Part shown: piece after piece, positions 9,126 through 19,266 of the stretch | How the letters are laid out: each line of letters begins with the position of its first letter | How positions within the stretch are numbered: position 1 is the first letter of the stretch | DNA from: CALBPI01 sp963922335 | GTDB taxonomy: Bacteria > Pseudomonadota > Gammaproteobacteria > Steroidobacterales > Woeseiaceae | DNA length: 64,000 bases | Assembly (NCBI GenBank): GCA_963922335.1 | Contig: CAWUIB010000002.1 | Span: forward strand, 362,208 to 426,207 | Direction of reading: 5' to 3' | Program-made: the position numbers and the translations under genes | The notes under the pieces: generated by a model | Seen by the model: the letters and a program-made list of their open reading frames with translations, nothing else | What the model was told of the DNA's origin: nothing | Database searches by the model: none

Positions 9126-11009
9126 TTATGCTGTCTGCTCGGCCGGATACTCGAGGTCACCCTCTTCTCCAGTCAGTTGACCGGATTCCAGCGCTTCAGT
9201 GAATGCTTCCAGTTCCTCGAGCTCACGAGCCATATCGCTCATGCCGGCGTCGCCTCCGACCGGCAGGCATATCGTGAATGTAGATCCCTTCCCGAGTTCT
9301 GACTGAATGTCCAATGATCCGTCGTGCGCGTCAATGATTTTCTGACTGATCGACAGACCGAGGCCGGTTCCCTTACCAACTTCCTTGGTCGTAAAGAAGG
9401 GATCGCGCACTTTGGACAGCGTTTCGTCGTCCATGCCCTCACCCGTATCCTTGACACTGATGTAGGCGGAGTCGGCTTCTGCCCAAGTTGTGATGGTGAG
9501 GATACCGTCCCGACCCATGGCGTCGGCGGCATTCTTGATCAGGTTGAGCAAAACCTGGTTAATCTGGCTAGGCGAGCAGGTCACCGGCGGCAGATCGCCC
9601 AGGTTCTTGCGGACCTCGATGCCGCCTTTCAGCACGTTCTTGGCAATGACCAGCGTACGGTCGACGCCGTCATTCAGGTTGACCTTATCCGTCGCTGCGC
9701 GATCCAGGCGGCTGAAGTCTTTCAGCGACTGCGCCATTTCAGATAGCTGTTCCAGACCCTCAGACGAGTCATCCAGCAAATCGTTACATTCCTCGAGGTC
9801 ATCTCGCAGCCCTTCGCTATTCAACGCCTGGTCGAGGCGGCGCAGCTGTTTGACGAAGGCATCTTTGTCTGCACCCCCCGCGCGCAGCAGGCCCAGCATG
9901 TCGTCGGTGATCGCGACGAATTGGTTAAAACTCGAGAGTCGTTCCTTGATCAGCGTGGTATTGCTCAGCAGATACCAAAGCGGTGTGTTGATCTCATGGC
10001 TGATGCCAGCAACCAACTCACCGAGTGAAGACATTTTCTCGGCTTGAACCAGTTGCATCTGCGACTCCTTGAGTTCGGAGTAGGCAGAAGACAGCTCACG
10101 CGTGCGCTCGGCAACGCGTTCCTCGAGGGAGATGTTGAACTGCTCAAGCTCGGCATTGGTGTCGTTGAGCTGTTCGTTACTCTGGCGCAACCGAATCAGT
10201 GCAAAGCCGGTAAGAAGCAGCATCAGTCCGGCGACGCCGCCTAGAAGCAGGCGTGCGCGGTCAGCGCGTGAGGTGACTCGCGCGTTATTCGCTGATACCG
10301 CGCCGTAGAGCTGCTGAGCCGCGGCAGGGAACGCGGCCGCGTCGACGTCGCCAAGAATCGTCATCGCTTCCCCGCGGGTATTCAGTACTGTGCGTGCAGC
10401 ATCAGCAAAGGCGCCGAGCCCCGCAGGTGCACGCCCGGATTTATTGGCTGCCTCGACAACGGCGTCAAGACGCGCGCTTAACAACTCAGGATCAAACGTG
10501 GATTTGCCGGTCGCGTAATCGAGCACGTCAACCGTCAATGCAAAAAGTGATTGAGAGGCCGCATCCTGGCCGCGCTGGCGCAGTACCCGGACCATGCCAG
10601 GGCCATCATCACGCAAGACGCTCGCCGCGCTCGCGAGGCGCGCCTGGACGTCGCTGAAGCCGTTTACCGCGGAAAGTAACTTCTCGACACTACGGGTGTA
10701 GACCGCTGCTGCTTGAGCAACCGAATCATCACGTATCGACAGCGGTGGCGCTCGCAGGACATCGACGCCGCTGCCGAGTCGCTCCGTCAGCGAATCTACG
10801 GTCTCTGGCAACGCCTGTGCCTCACCCGCGTATACACTAAGGGTGCTGACCAGTGTTTCGTGATCCCGCTGGCTCTGGCGCAGCGCTGACACGTAATTGC
10901 TGTAGTCGAGGTAGAATTGCGCATCTACGGCGCGCGACTCGCGCACCAGTACGGTGAGCAAAACCACCATCAACATCGCGATCATTGCAATGAGGATTTT
11001 TTTCAGCAT
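9126..11009 (-). CDS. Membrane sensor histidine kinase
   Basis: The start chosen is the ATG ending at 11009 (MLKKILIAMIAML), which begins directly with a membrane helix; a further 43 in-frame codons upstream look like non-coding sequence. The protein (627 residues) has a TM at 4-22, a roughly 230-residue all-helical periplasmic sensor that resembles the DAHL type (tentative), a second TM near 253-273, a coiled coil, then the H-box with H338 (AGISHEINTPL), N-box (NLIKNAADAM), G1 (DTGEGM) and G2 (GKGTGLGLSISQKI). The H-box variant and the lack of a HAMP domain fit the HisKA/NtrB-like kinases. It heads the operon kinase, double receiver, TonB_C protein. The signal is unknown. Confidence 0.9.
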   Translation of the reverse strand: MLKKILIAMIAMLMVVLLTVLVRESRAVDAQFYLDYSNYVSALRQSQRDHETLVSTLSVYAGEAQALPETVDSLTERLGSGVDVLRAPPLSIRDDSVAQAAAVYTRSVEKLLSAVNGFSDVQARLASAASVLRDDGPGMVRVLRQRGQDAASQSLFALTVDVLDYATGKSTFDPELLSARLDAVVEAANKSGRAPAGLGAFADAARTVLNTRGEAMTILGDVDAAAFPAAAQQLYGAVSANNARVTSRADRARLLLGGVAGLMLLLTGFALIRLRQSNEQLNDTNAELEQFNISLEERVAERTRELSSAYSELKESQMQLVQAEKMSSLGELVAGISHEINTPLWYLLSNTTLIKERLSSFNQFVAITDDMLGLLRAGGADKDAFVKQLRRLDQALNSEGLRDDLEECNDLLDDSSEGLEQLSEMAQSLKDFSRLDRAATDKVNLNDGVDRTLVIAKNVLKGGIEVRKNLGDLPPVTCSPSQINQVLLNLIKNAADAMGRDGILTITTWAEADSAYISVKDTGEGMDDETLSKVRDPFFTTKEVGKGTGLGLSISQKIIDAHDGSLDIQSELGKGSTFTICLPVGGDAGMSDMARELEELEAFTEALESGQLTGEEGDLEYPAEQTA

Positions 11010-11242
11010 TGGCTTGGGCTTCTGACGATTATCTGGACTCCACGGCAGCCACCGTATGCGAATGGCGACAGGTCGTCCGTGACGGTTATCACATGAAATC
11101 AAAAAGATTTTGTAAAAAACAGTCGCGAACGTCGGCATTCTTGCCTAAATCGGACCACGCGATACCCCAAGTTGAAATATCCGGACCAGAAGCAGCATGT
11201 TGGACCGCCTCGCGACATCAATCCAAATAGGTTATCTCTTTG

Positions 11243-12649
11243 ATGCAACTTGAGTTTTTTGGTGCGGCCGGAGAGGTAACCGGTTCCTGCCACGTTTTGC
11301 GGGTGGGCGGCCGAACAATCCTGCTGGATTGCGGGCTGATCCAGGGCAGTCACAAGAATGAATTGCGAAACCGTGACGCATTTCCCTTCGATGCAGCCGA
11401 GGTTGATGCGGTCGTCTTAAGTCATGCGCACCTCGACCACAGCGGCAGACTGCCACTTTTGGTCAAGCGCGGCTTCAAAGGTCCGATCCACGCGCACTTC
11501 GCAACCCGAGACCTTGCTCGGGTGCTATTGGGGGATGCGGCAGCCCTCGGGGAGCGAGACGCCGAGCGCGAGAACAGGCGCAGACGCCGCCATCGGAAAC
11601 CGCTGATTGAACCGCTGTATGACGGCGGCGATGCCGAAGCTGCTGTTCGACAAATTCGCGGGCACCGCTACCACGAAGCGTTTGAAGTGACGCCGGAGGT
11701 CACCGTGCGGTTCTTTGATGCCGGCCACATCATGGGATCGTGCATCGTTGAAGTCACCATTCGCGAGGGCGACACTAGGCGTAAGTTGCTATTTAGCGGC
11801 GATCTCGGGCAATACGACACACCGATACTGCGCGACCCTGAAGCACTCGAGGGCGTCGATGCCCTCTTGATGGAGAGCACCTACGGCGGGCGCAAACATC
11901 GAAGTCGAGATGAGACCATCGATGAGCTGGGTGACATCCTGAAGGCCGCGGAACGCGACGGCGGGAACGTGCTCATACCGGCTTTCGCGATCGGACGCAG
12001 CCAGGAGCTGATCTATGAACTGGCCATGCATGCCGATGCGTGGAATCTTGGCGCCTGGCGAGTGTTCCTCGATAGCCCGATGGCGATCGAGGCGGCAGAG
12101 GTGTATTGGGACTACCCACATCTTTACGACGATGAGGCAACGCAGCTGCGCAAAGCAGTGCACGAGATGCCGCTCCTGGATCGACTGCATCTTACGCGGA
12201 CGCCTGCTGAGTCCCGTGTCATCAATCGATTGGAACGCGGCGCGATCATCATTGCAGGCAGCGGGATGTGTAACGGCGGGCGCATTTTGCATCACCTGAA
12301 GCACAACTTATGGCGCGAGCAGACCCACGTCGTCATCGTCGGGTTTCAGGCACCCGGTTCGCTAGGCAGAAAACTCGTTGATGGCCACGACCGAGTGAAG
12401 ATTCATCACGAGACGGTCCGCGTGGCTGCGAATATTCATACTCTTGGCGGCCTTTCAGCACATGGCGATGCAGAGGATTTATCGCGGTGGTATGGCGCTT
12501 TGGGTAATACGCCACCGGTGTGGCTCGTTCATGGGGAGCCGCAGGCCGGCGGCGAGCTGGCTGACCGCCTGAAGGCCGAGCATGGCGCTTCCGTGCATCG
12601 GGCACTACCCGGCCGCCGTATTGACCTCATGACAATGAACCATGTCTGA
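11243..12649 (+). CDS. Metallo-beta-lactamase/beta-CASP RNA-processing nuclease
   Basis: The 468-residue protein has the MBL zinc motif SHAHLDHSG (H61, H63, D65, H66), a further GHIMGSC motif, FSGDLG, and the beta-CASP block with MESTYGGRKH and SGMCNGGRILHHL, ending in the specificity-domain GGLSAHGD. This is the CPSF73/YSH1-like arrangement that cuts RNA, found in many bacteria in a short form of this length. An in-frame TTG precedes the ATG, and I take the ATG at 11243. It overlaps the sirtuin gene by 8 bp, so the two are almost certainly cotranscribed. The upstream 230-bp gap is shared with the divergent kinase operon and shows no operator I can name. Confidence 0.9.
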   Translation: MQLEFFGAAGEVTGSCHVLRVGGRTILLDCGLIQGSHKNELRNRDAFPFDAAEVDAVVLSHAHLDHSGRLPLLVKRGFKGPIHAHFATRDLARVLLGDAAALGERDAERENRRRRRHRKPLIEPLYDGGDAEAAVRQIRGHRYHEAFEVTPEVTVRFFDAGHIMGSCIVEVTIREGDTRRKLLFSGDLGQYDTPILRDPEALEGVDALLMESTYGGRKHRSRDETIDELGDILKAAERDGGNVLIPAFAIGRSQELIYELAMHADAWNLGAWRVFLDSPMAIEAAEVYWDYPHLYDDEATQLRKAVHEMPLLDRLHLTRTPAESRVINRLERGAIIIAGSGMCNGGRILHHLKHNLWREQTHVVIVGFQAPGSLGRKLVDGHDRVKIHHETVRVAANIHTLGGLSAHGDAEDLSRWYGALGNTPPVWLVHGEPQAGGELADRLKAEHGASVHRALPGRRIDLMTMNHV

Positions 12650-13514
12650 CTTTGCACGCATCCTTGAGCTCTGGCCCGAACAGGCGAGGTTTGCGGTGCT
12701 TACCGGAGCGGGCTGCAGCACCGGCGCAGGTATCCCGGATTACCGAGACGAGAACGGAGAGTGGAAACATGCGCGCCCGGTGATGTACGCAGACTTCATG
12801 GCAAAGCTTGCCGTGCGCCAGCGCTACTGGTCACGCAGCATGCTCGGCTGGCCGCGTATGGCCAAAGCGCAACCTACAGAATGTCACACCGCCCTCGCCG
12901 ACATGCAGGCGCGCGGCCATCTCACCGGCATCATCACGCAAAACGTCGATCGATTGCACCAGCGCTCCGGCAGTGAAGCGATAGACCTGCACGGCGCACT
13001 TGACGAAGTTCGCTGCCAAAATTGCGGCGCACAATGGCCGCGAGCGCAGTGGCAACAACGCATTCGCGAGGCCAACCCGAACTGGCAGGCGACGGTGGTG
13101 GACATCCGCGATGCACCGGATGGTGATGCGATCCTCGAGGGTGCCGACTACGCAAGCTTCGTCGTGCCCGACTGCGATTTGTGCGGCGGGATCGTCAAAC
13201 CGGAGGTCGTCTTCTTCGGTGAGAACGTCCCGAAACCTCGCGTTGAGGCAGCCTATGACATGGTAGACCAGGCTCATGGCCTGCTCGTTGTGGGCTCTTC
13301 GTTGATGGTGTTCTCAGGCCTGCGATTCGTCCGGCGCGCTGCGCAAGCGGACAAACCGGTGATCATCATCAACCGCGGCGTCACCCGCGGAGATGATGTC
13401 GCAAATTTGAAGATCGAATCGGAAGTCAGCGACACGCTAACCGCGCTCTCGAGCGCGTTGCAGGAGCGTGCCAGCGTCTACATCGATACCCAGGAACCAC
13501 CCAACGACCGATAG
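12642..13514 (+). CDS. Sir2-family NAD-dependent protein deacylase
   Basis: A 290-residue sirtuin. It contains the NAD-binding GAGCSTGAGIPDYRD (residues 22-36), TQNVDRLHQ (about 97-105), catalytic His in DLHGAL, two zinc-binding cysteine pairs (CQNC and CDLC), and the VVGSSLMVFSG and IINRG motifs. The sequence around GIPDYR and the spacing of the zinc pairs resemble the SIRT4-like class II sirtuins. It would remove acyl groups from lysines in the cytosol. The start ATG overlaps the nuclease stop region by 8 bp. Its 3' end runs 37 bp into the convergent efflux gene. Confidence 0.93.
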   Translation: MSDFARILELWPEQARFAVLTGAGCSTGAGIPDYRDENGEWKHARPVMYADFMAKLAVRQRYWSRSMLGWPRMAKAQPTECHTALADMQARGHLTGIITQNVDRLHQRSGSEAIDLHGALDEVRCQNCGAQWPRAQWQQRIREANPNWQATVVDIRDAPDGDAILEGADYASFVVPDCDLCGGIVKPEVVFFGENVPKPRVEAAYDMVDQAHGLLVVGSSLMVFSGLRFVRRAAQADKPVIIINRGVTRGDDVANLKIESEVSDTLTALSSALQERASVYIDTQEPPNDR

Positions 13515-14893
13515 AGCCGGACCGCAGACTGGGCTGCGGCCACTGAGGTCGCAAGCTCGGCATCCTCGGTCGCAGCCAGCTGACGCTGTGCATCCAGCAA
13601 CGTCAGGTAGTCGGTCAGACCCTGACGGTACAACTTGCTCGCCAACGTTTCCGATTCACGCGCTGCGTCGACGGCGCGTTTCAAACCATCGGATGCTTCC
13701 CGCGCACCGTTATAGCCTGCAACCGCACTCTCTGTATCTGCGAGCGCACCAAGAACAGCCTGCTCGTACTCGGCGAGCGCCGCAGCCTCATTGGCATTGG
13801 CTGCATCCAGCGCAGCTCGCAAACGTCCGCCTTGAAATACTGGCCAGCGCACGAACGGGACGATGCCAAAAGTGCGAGCGTCACCAGCCCCAAGCGTTGA
13901 AAACTCGCCGGCCTCGAAACCACCGGTGGCAGTGAGCGACAGCGACGGGAAGAACGCGGCGGTTGCCGCGCCCACTTCGGCTACAGAACGCGCAAGGATT
14001 CGTTCGGCGGCGACGACATCAGGACGGCGCCGCAGCAGATCAGCAGGGGTTCCGACGGGAACGCTCTCGGGAAGTTCCGGCAACGCGCCAGCAACTTCTT
14101 GTGGCAGCGTCGCCGCGGTGGTGCCGGTCAGTGCCGCCAGACGCTGGCGAGCCGCCTCGGCCGCCGCATCGAGCTGCGGTATTACCGATTCCAGACGCGC
14201 CAACTCTGCCTCCGCCCGAGTCTCATCAAGCCGTCGCGAGAGTCCGAGGCGAACCTTACCCTGGATAATGTTGAGAGACTCGCGCTGCAGATCGACATTG
14301 CGTTGTGCAATGGCCGCTCGTGCAGAAAAGCCCTGCCAGTCGAGGTAAGCCGCCACCGTCTCCGCGGCAACCTGCAACGCCACACCATCAGCCGCAGCGA
14401 TTTGTGCCTCTAAGGCTGCGTCAGCCGCCTGGACACGCCGTCGCAATTGGCCGGCAAGGTCGAGCTCCCAACTCGCGAGTAAGCTGGATGTGTAAAACGA
14501 GCCATCTCGCGGAACGATACCTGCCTCGATCAGTGGGCCCGCGGTTTGCGGCGACTCAATGCTCTGCTCAAATTCCGTGTAGCGCACATCCAGCAGCAAT
14601 GCCGGCAGTCGAGCGCCATTAGCAGCCGCTCTGCCCGCAAGGGCGCTATCGACTCGAGCCACTGCCGCGCGCAAGTCGCGATTGTTCTCAAGCGCTGCTT
14701 GCACGTAGCCATCCAGAGCCTCGTCATCAAACGCGCGCCACCAATCGATAGGCAGCTCTGCTCCGGACTCAATCGCTGAAACACGCTCGCTCCACTGTGC
14801 GTCATCCGCAAACTCTGGACGGGCGTAGTCGGGACCTACTGTGCACCCGCTGAGCGCCAACGCCAGCGGCAAAACCATCTTCAATTTGTTCAT
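13478..14893 (-). CDS. RND efflux outer-membrane lipoprotein (NodT family)
   Basis: A 471-residue outer-membrane factor of the TolC/NodT type. A lipobox (LALSGC, Cys near residue 17) is followed by the family hallmark TVGPDYARPEF, and the two repeated OEP domains are helical with ALLRRRPDVVAAERIL and FFPSLSLTATGGFE motifs. It forms the trimeric exit duct for the pump encoded upstream. It overlaps the permease gene by 4 bp and is the last gene of the three-gene efflux operon. The 3' end overlaps the sirtuin gene in convergent orientation. Confidence 0.93.
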   Translation of the reverse strand: MNKLKMVLPLALALSGCTVGPDYARPEFADDAQWSERVSAIESGAELPIDWWRAFDDEALDGYVQAALENNRDLRAAVARVDSALAGRAAANGARLPALLLDVRYTEFEQSIESPQTAGPLIEAGIVPRDGSFYTSSLLASWELDLAGQLRRRVQAADAALEAQIAAADGVALQVAAETVAAYLDWQGFSARAAIAQRNVDLQRESLNIIQGKVRLGLSRRLDETRAEAELARLESVIPQLDAAAEAARQRLAALTGTTAATLPQEVAGALPELPESVPVGTPADLLRRRPDVVAAERILARSVAEVGAATAAFFPSLSLTATGGFEAGEFSTLGAGDARTFGIVPFVRWPVFQGGRLRAALDAANANEAAALAEYEQAVLGALADTESAVAGYNGAREASDGLKRAVDAARESETLASKLYRQGLTDYLTLLDAQRQLAATEDAELATSVAAAQSAVRLYRSLGGSWVSM

Positions 14894-17800
14894 GTCGTAG
14901 TCACCGCACTGGCATGCAAAGGCCTTTCGATGCGCTCACCCCACTGGCAGAGGATTCTGTAGATCGCCGGTGTGAAGAGCAGCGACAGCGTGATCGAGAA
15001 TCCAACGCCGCCGGCGATCACCACTGCCAGCGGTGGCCAGAAATCGCCGCCACTGAGAATAAGGGGCACAAAACCACCGATGGTTGTGAATACCGTTGAA
15101 ACAATGTGGCGGGTCGCACCCACCGTCTGTTCCACAATGCCCTCGCAGTCGCCGACACAAGCGCCCGCGTCGGCACGAATAGCCGCCATGACCACAATCG
15201 TGCCGTTGATCGCAACGCCGATCAGGCCAGCAACGCCAATGACCGCGTTGAAGCCGCGCGCGTAGCCGCCCAACCACAATCCGAGCATGCCGAGACCGAC
15301 AGAAAGGAATGCGACAGTGCCGATCACAGTCGCAAGCCGCAGGCTGCGGAACGACAGAATAATCGTCGCCACCATCAACAAACCGATAATCGGCAGATAG
15401 GTGGTCAACTTGCCGATCGCCTCAGCCTGGGCGTCGCTATCGCCTTCACCCCGAAGGCGGTAACCCGGAGGCAATTCGAAACCGCTCTCTGTCAAGCGCG
15501 CACGGACCTCGTTCGACACATCGACCGCCAGCGCATCGCGTCGGGTAAATGCGAACACACGATTAGCACGAACACGGTTCTCACGAGTGATACTCACAAA
15601 CTCCGGTCGCAGTTCAAGATCACCGACGCTGAGCGCATTGACCGAGCCTTGGGCACCGATCAGCTTCGTACTGGCCACGCGCGACACCGTGTCTCGCGAT
15701 TCAGCGGGATAGCGGATACGCACCGGCAACTCCTCGCGCCCATCCAATACCGCACCACCGACACGCCCCTCGAGACTCGCCTGCATTTGTCCGGCAACCT
15801 GAGCCAAGGTCAGACCCGAGGCGCGCAGCGCAACTTCATCCGGTACGAAAGACAACCCCGGCTCACCACTGCTAATGGTCGCGTAGGTCTGCGTAATCTC
15901 GGGAATGGTATGCATGATCTTGCGCACTTCCTCTCCAAGGCGCACAAGCTCATTCACGTCAGGCCCTTCGATTCGCAGACCAACCGGCGCATCGACAGGT
16001 GGTCCCTGCGAGTAGGGGTTGACCACGATCCGGGCTTCAGGGAACGCATCTGGCAGCTCGAACATCAATTCGCGCGTCAGAGCCTTCGCCGATTGCACAT
16101 CGTCGGTGAAGACGACCGCCTGGGCGTAGGTGCCGTCTCCGCGACGCTTCATGACCCGGTTGTAATAGACCGTCGGAAAACTGTGTCCGACCAGCCAATG
16201 AACGTCAGTGATGCCCTGTTCATCGAGCAATCGCTCGTCGATCTCGCGTGTCAGTCGCGCCGTCGCATCGATGGCTGTGCCCGGGGGCATCCAGACCTGG
16301 ACCTCAAACTGATCTCGATCCGCGGCAGGGAAGAACTCCTGGCCCAGCGTGCCGGCAAGGATGAAGCCGGAAATCGGCAACACCATGCAGGCGGCGACGG
16401 TCAGCCACGGCCTGCGTACTGCAACACGCAGGAGATTGCGATAACGATCGGATAGCTTGCGATTGCTCGCGCCGTCACTCCACCAGTGACGTACCTGGCC
16501 GGGCTCACAGCGGCGGATAAACTGCGCGGACAGCGCTGGAATCACAGTGATGGCAAGCACAAACGAGGCGACCAGAGCCATCACGACCGAAATCGCGATC
16601 GGACCAACGAAGTCACCCATGGCGCCGGAGAGGAGGAATACGGGCATAAAGCCGAGCACAGTCGTTAAGGTGGACGCCAACAACGGTGTGAACAGGTGCT
16701 GCACGGCATGGCGCAGTGCAGCCACTCTCTCGCTGCCCGCATCGAGTTTCTTCTTGACCTCGTCGGTCATCACGATCGCAGCGTCAATCAGCAAACCAAT
16801 CGCGACAATCATGCCGAAGATGCTCATCTGATGAATCTGCTGACCGGCGGGCCCAAGCCCGAAGACGGTGATCGAAGCTGATAATGGCAACGCCGAACCA
16901 ACGATCAGCGCCGCGCGCCACCCCATGCCAACAAAGACCACGAGCATGACGACCATGGCACCCGCCATGAGGTTCGAGCTAAGTGATGCAAGTCGAGCTT
17001 CGGTGTAGATGCTCTGGTCGAACACGATCGTTGCTTCAATGCCGCCGCCAAGCGTGCGGTTGTACTCGGCGATACGCTCGCGCGCGACTTCGGCCCACTG
17101 GTCGAGACGAATTGAGCCGGACGTTCTTACGCCGAGCAGGATACTGCGCGCACCATTGGTGTAGGCGATTTGGTCCGCGGGTTCGAGCCACTCGCGCTCG
17201 ACCGTCGCGACATCGCCGAGCGTAATCGCGCCGCCACGAGCATTGGGCACCAGCGTGGTTTGTCGCACGCGATCGACCGACTCAAAGTCGCCCTCGACTT
17301 CGAGCAATAGGGCGCGCGAGTCGCTGCGCAACGCTCCGGCAGGCGCTTTTGGATCGCCCGCAGCAATCAGATTGGCAACATCGCTGGTGCTCAGACCCAT
17401 CTCAGCGAGCGTGTCCGGATCGATGGTGACCGAAATCTCTTCCTCGGGCGCACCGTAGTAGCGCACAAGGTCTGTGCCAGGAATCGTCAACAGATTGTCG
17501 GCAAGCTGCTGGCTCAATCGATACATGAGCCCCATCGGCGCCTCTCGATCATCCTGAGTCCAGCGCATGGAAATCAAGATACTGAAAGCCACGGCCTCGG
17601 TCTTGTCGTCAAAAACGGGCTCGAGCGCGCCGGCAGGAAGCTCCGCTGATGCGTCGGCGATCTTGTCTCGAATCTTTGAGAACACTTGCTCGTTCTGACC
17701 CGGCCCGACCGAGTCCTGTAACTCGATCGCCAGCACCGAGATGCCATTACGCGACGTTGAGCGAATGAACTTGATTTCCGACAGCTCCTCGAGCGCGTTC

Positions 17801-18030
17801 TCGAGCTTCTCCGTGACCAGCAGCTCTACCCGTTCCGCGGACGCGCCGGGCAGCACTGTGATTACTGTGGGATACCGATTGGTGATCCGCGGGTCCTCGA
17901 TCCGCGGCAAACCGCTGAGCGCGGCCGAACCTGCCATCAGGATGATGATGATGGTCAGCCACAGCAGGTACTGGTTGCGGTACATCGCCTCGGCGAAGCG
18001 AGCGACACCCGGGTTACCTTGTGCGCTCAT
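14890..18030 (-). CDS. RND efflux transporter permease
   Basis: The 1046-residue protein has the usual RND length and topology: a first TM near residue 20, a large periplasmic loop, TM2-6, a second loop and TM7-12. In TM4 the sequence is GLLIDAAIVMTDEV, keeping one of the two aspartates found at this site in AcrB-type pumps (the second is Ala), as in CusA-like and several drug pumps. It exports substrates from the periplasm or inner leaflet using the proton gradient, with the adaptor and outer-membrane protein encoded on either side (4-bp overlaps at both ends). The substrate cannot be read from the sequence; the linked TetR regulator suggests induction by a toxic compound. Confidence 0.93.
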   Translation of the reverse strand: MSAQGNPGVARFAEAMYRNQYLLWLTIIIILMAGSAALSGLPRIEDPRITNRYPTVITVLPGASAERVELLVTEKLENALEELSEIKFIRSTSRNGISVLAIELQDSVGPGQNEQVFSKIRDKIADASAELPAGALEPVFDDKTEAVAFSILISMRWTQDDREAPMGLMYRLSQQLADNLLTIPGTDLVRYYGAPEEEISVTIDPDTLAEMGLSTSDVANLIAAGDPKAPAGALRSDSRALLLEVEGDFESVDRVRQTTLVPNARGGAITLGDVATVEREWLEPADQIAYTNGARSILLGVRTSGSIRLDQWAEVARERIAEYNRTLGGGIEATIVFDQSIYTEARLASLSSNLMAGAMVVMLVVFVGMGWRAALIVGSALPLSASITVFGLGPAGQQIHQMSIFGMIVAIGLLIDAAIVMTDEVKKKLDAGSERVAALRHAVQHLFTPLLASTLTTVLGFMPVFLLSGAMGDFVGPIAISVVMALVASFVLAITVIPALSAQFIRRCEPGQVRHWWSDGASNRKLSDRYRNLLRVAVRRPWLTVAACMVLPISGFILAGTLGQEFFPAADRDQFEVQVWMPPGTAIDATARLTREIDERLLDEQGITDVHWLVGHSFPTVYYNRVMKRRGDGTYAQAVVFTDDVQSAKALTRELMFELPDAFPEARIVVNPYSQGPPVDAPVGLRIEGPDVNELVRLGEEVRKIMHTIPEITQTYATISSGEPGLSFVPDEVALRASGLTLAQVAGQMQASLEGRVGGAVLDGREELPVRIRYPAESRDTVSRVASTKLIGAQGSVNALSVGDLELRPEFVSITRENRVRANRVFAFTRRDALAVDVSNEVRARLTESGFELPPGYRLRGEGDSDAQAEAIGKLTTYLPIIGLLMVATIILSFRSLRLATVIGTVAFLSVGLGMLGLWLGGYARGFNAVIGVAGLIGVAINGTIVVMAAIRADAGACVGDCEGIVEQTVGATRHIVSTVFTTIGGFVPLILSGGDFWPPLAVVIAGGVGFSITLSLLFTPAIYRILCQWGERIERPLHASAVTTT

Positions 18031-19196
18031 GACGTCGGACCTACCGACGCGTCGGTGAGATATTCATCAGGATTGCCGATCCGCACACCCTGCCCCGCGA
18101 CCACACGTTGCAGCCCGCCGGCGACAATGTCGTCACCATCGCGAAGCGCACCGCGCACATACACGCGGGACTCGTCGTAGTGGATGATCTCTACGGGTCG
18201 GCGCTCAAGAATATGGGTAGCGCCCGTCTCGAGCATGACGTCGCGTGCCAGTTGGGATGTGTCATCGCTGATCGCCAGCACGTGCCAGACACCCCGTGCA
18301 CCTTCGGTCAGCGATTCGAGCGGCACCCAGAAGCCTTCGCTGGAAATCATGGACTCGAACTTGAGCTCCGCGACATCGCCTACCCGTGCGGGCGCGCGCT
18401 CAGGCAACTGCAGTCGCACATCAACCGCACGCGTCCGGGCGTCACGCCTTGGGACGACTGCCGTCACGGTGGCTTCAACATCGTCCCCATTCACGCGCAG
18501 TGTGAGCTGATCACCCACCTGCATACGATCGAGCGCCGCGCTGGTGACCGCGAGGCGGACCTCGGGCGCGGCCAGCTCTTGAATGCTTAATACCGGTTGT
18601 CCACCGCCAAGCACCTGCCCTTCATCCGCCATACGGCTGACGATCAGAGCGTCGTACGGTGCCCTCAGCACACTTTTCCTGAGGTCCACGAGAATCCGTT
18701 CGAGCTGCGCCTCGGCGGCGAGTTTGGCCGCCTCAGTGCGCTGTTTGAGTTCGAGCGCCTCGTCGAGCTCTTGTTGCGAAACGCCGTCGAATTCCCGCGC
18801 CTCGGCAATCCGCTCAAAGGTCGATGCACTGAGCGCGGCCTGCGCGGCTGCCTGATCCAGCGCGGCTTGCGCAGCATCACGCGCCGCGACCAGACGTGCG
18901 TCATCCAGTCTGGCAAGCACGTCGCCGGCGCTGACGACAGCGCCATCATCAACCTTGACGTCAGCGAGCTCACCGCCGAGCTCGAAACCGAGCTGCGAGC
19001 TTCTGCCCGCTTCGACTGCACCGCTGAATCGCTGCTCCGTAAGGTATTCGCTTTCAAGCGCAACGGTGTAAGGCGCCACCAGCAAAGCAGCGGGTGCGGG
19101 GTCTGTGGCCTCTGGGGCACCGCACGCAGCCAGGACAGCCAGCGCGGACGCCAAAAGACCACGGCGTAGAGGGACGAGAAGCGATTCGATCATCAT
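18027..19196 (-). CDS. RND efflux periplasmic adaptor lipoprotein
   Basis: The start is taken as the ATG ending at 19196 because an AGGA ribosome site lies upstream and it begins a lipoprotein signal with lipobox LAAC (Cys near residue 26). Starting further upstream would run through the promoter. The 389-residue product has the biotinyl-lipoyl halves (VSAGDVLARLDDARL and RAPYDALIVSRMADEGQVL), a helical hairpin and a beta-barrel domain, as in MexA/AcrA. It joins the pump to the outer-membrane duct. It is the first gene of the efflux operon and sits directly behind the promoter with two TetR-type operators. Confidence 0.92.
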   Translation of the reverse strand: MMIESLLVPLRRGLLASALAVLAACGAPEATDPAPAALLVAPYTVALESEYLTEQRFSGAVEAGRSSQLGFELGGELADVKVDDGAVVSAGDVLARLDDARLVAARDAAQAALDQAAAQAALSASTFERIAEAREFDGVSQQELDEALELKQRTEAAKLAAEAQLERILVDLRKSVLRAPYDALIVSRMADEGQVLGGGQPVLSIQELAAPEVRLAVTSAALDRMQVGDQLTLRVNGDDVEATVTAVVPRRDARTRAVDVRLQLPERAPARVGDVAELKFESMISSEGFWVPLESLTEGARGVWHVLAISDDTSQLARDVMLETGATHILERRPVEIIHYDESRVYVRGALRDGDDIVAGGLQRVVAGQGVRIGNPDEYLTDASVGPTS

Positions 19197-19266
19197 GATT
19201 CGACATCCTGTGTGCTCCAGAAGGGACGGCTTGCGGATGCCGGATCTGGAGGATTTGTGATATACT

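Noticed and set aside
11010..11242. Hidden small gene or RNA between the kinase and nuclease genes
   Set aside because: No frame with a ribosome site, no strong hairpin and no known RNA motif was seen in this 233-bp divergent gap.
15106..16455. Long open frame of 449 codons antisense to the RND permease
   Set aside because: The opposite strand encodes a full RND pump with clear motifs; the antisense product is Arg/His/Gln-rich with no recognisable domain, as expected for a shadow frame in GC-rich DNA.
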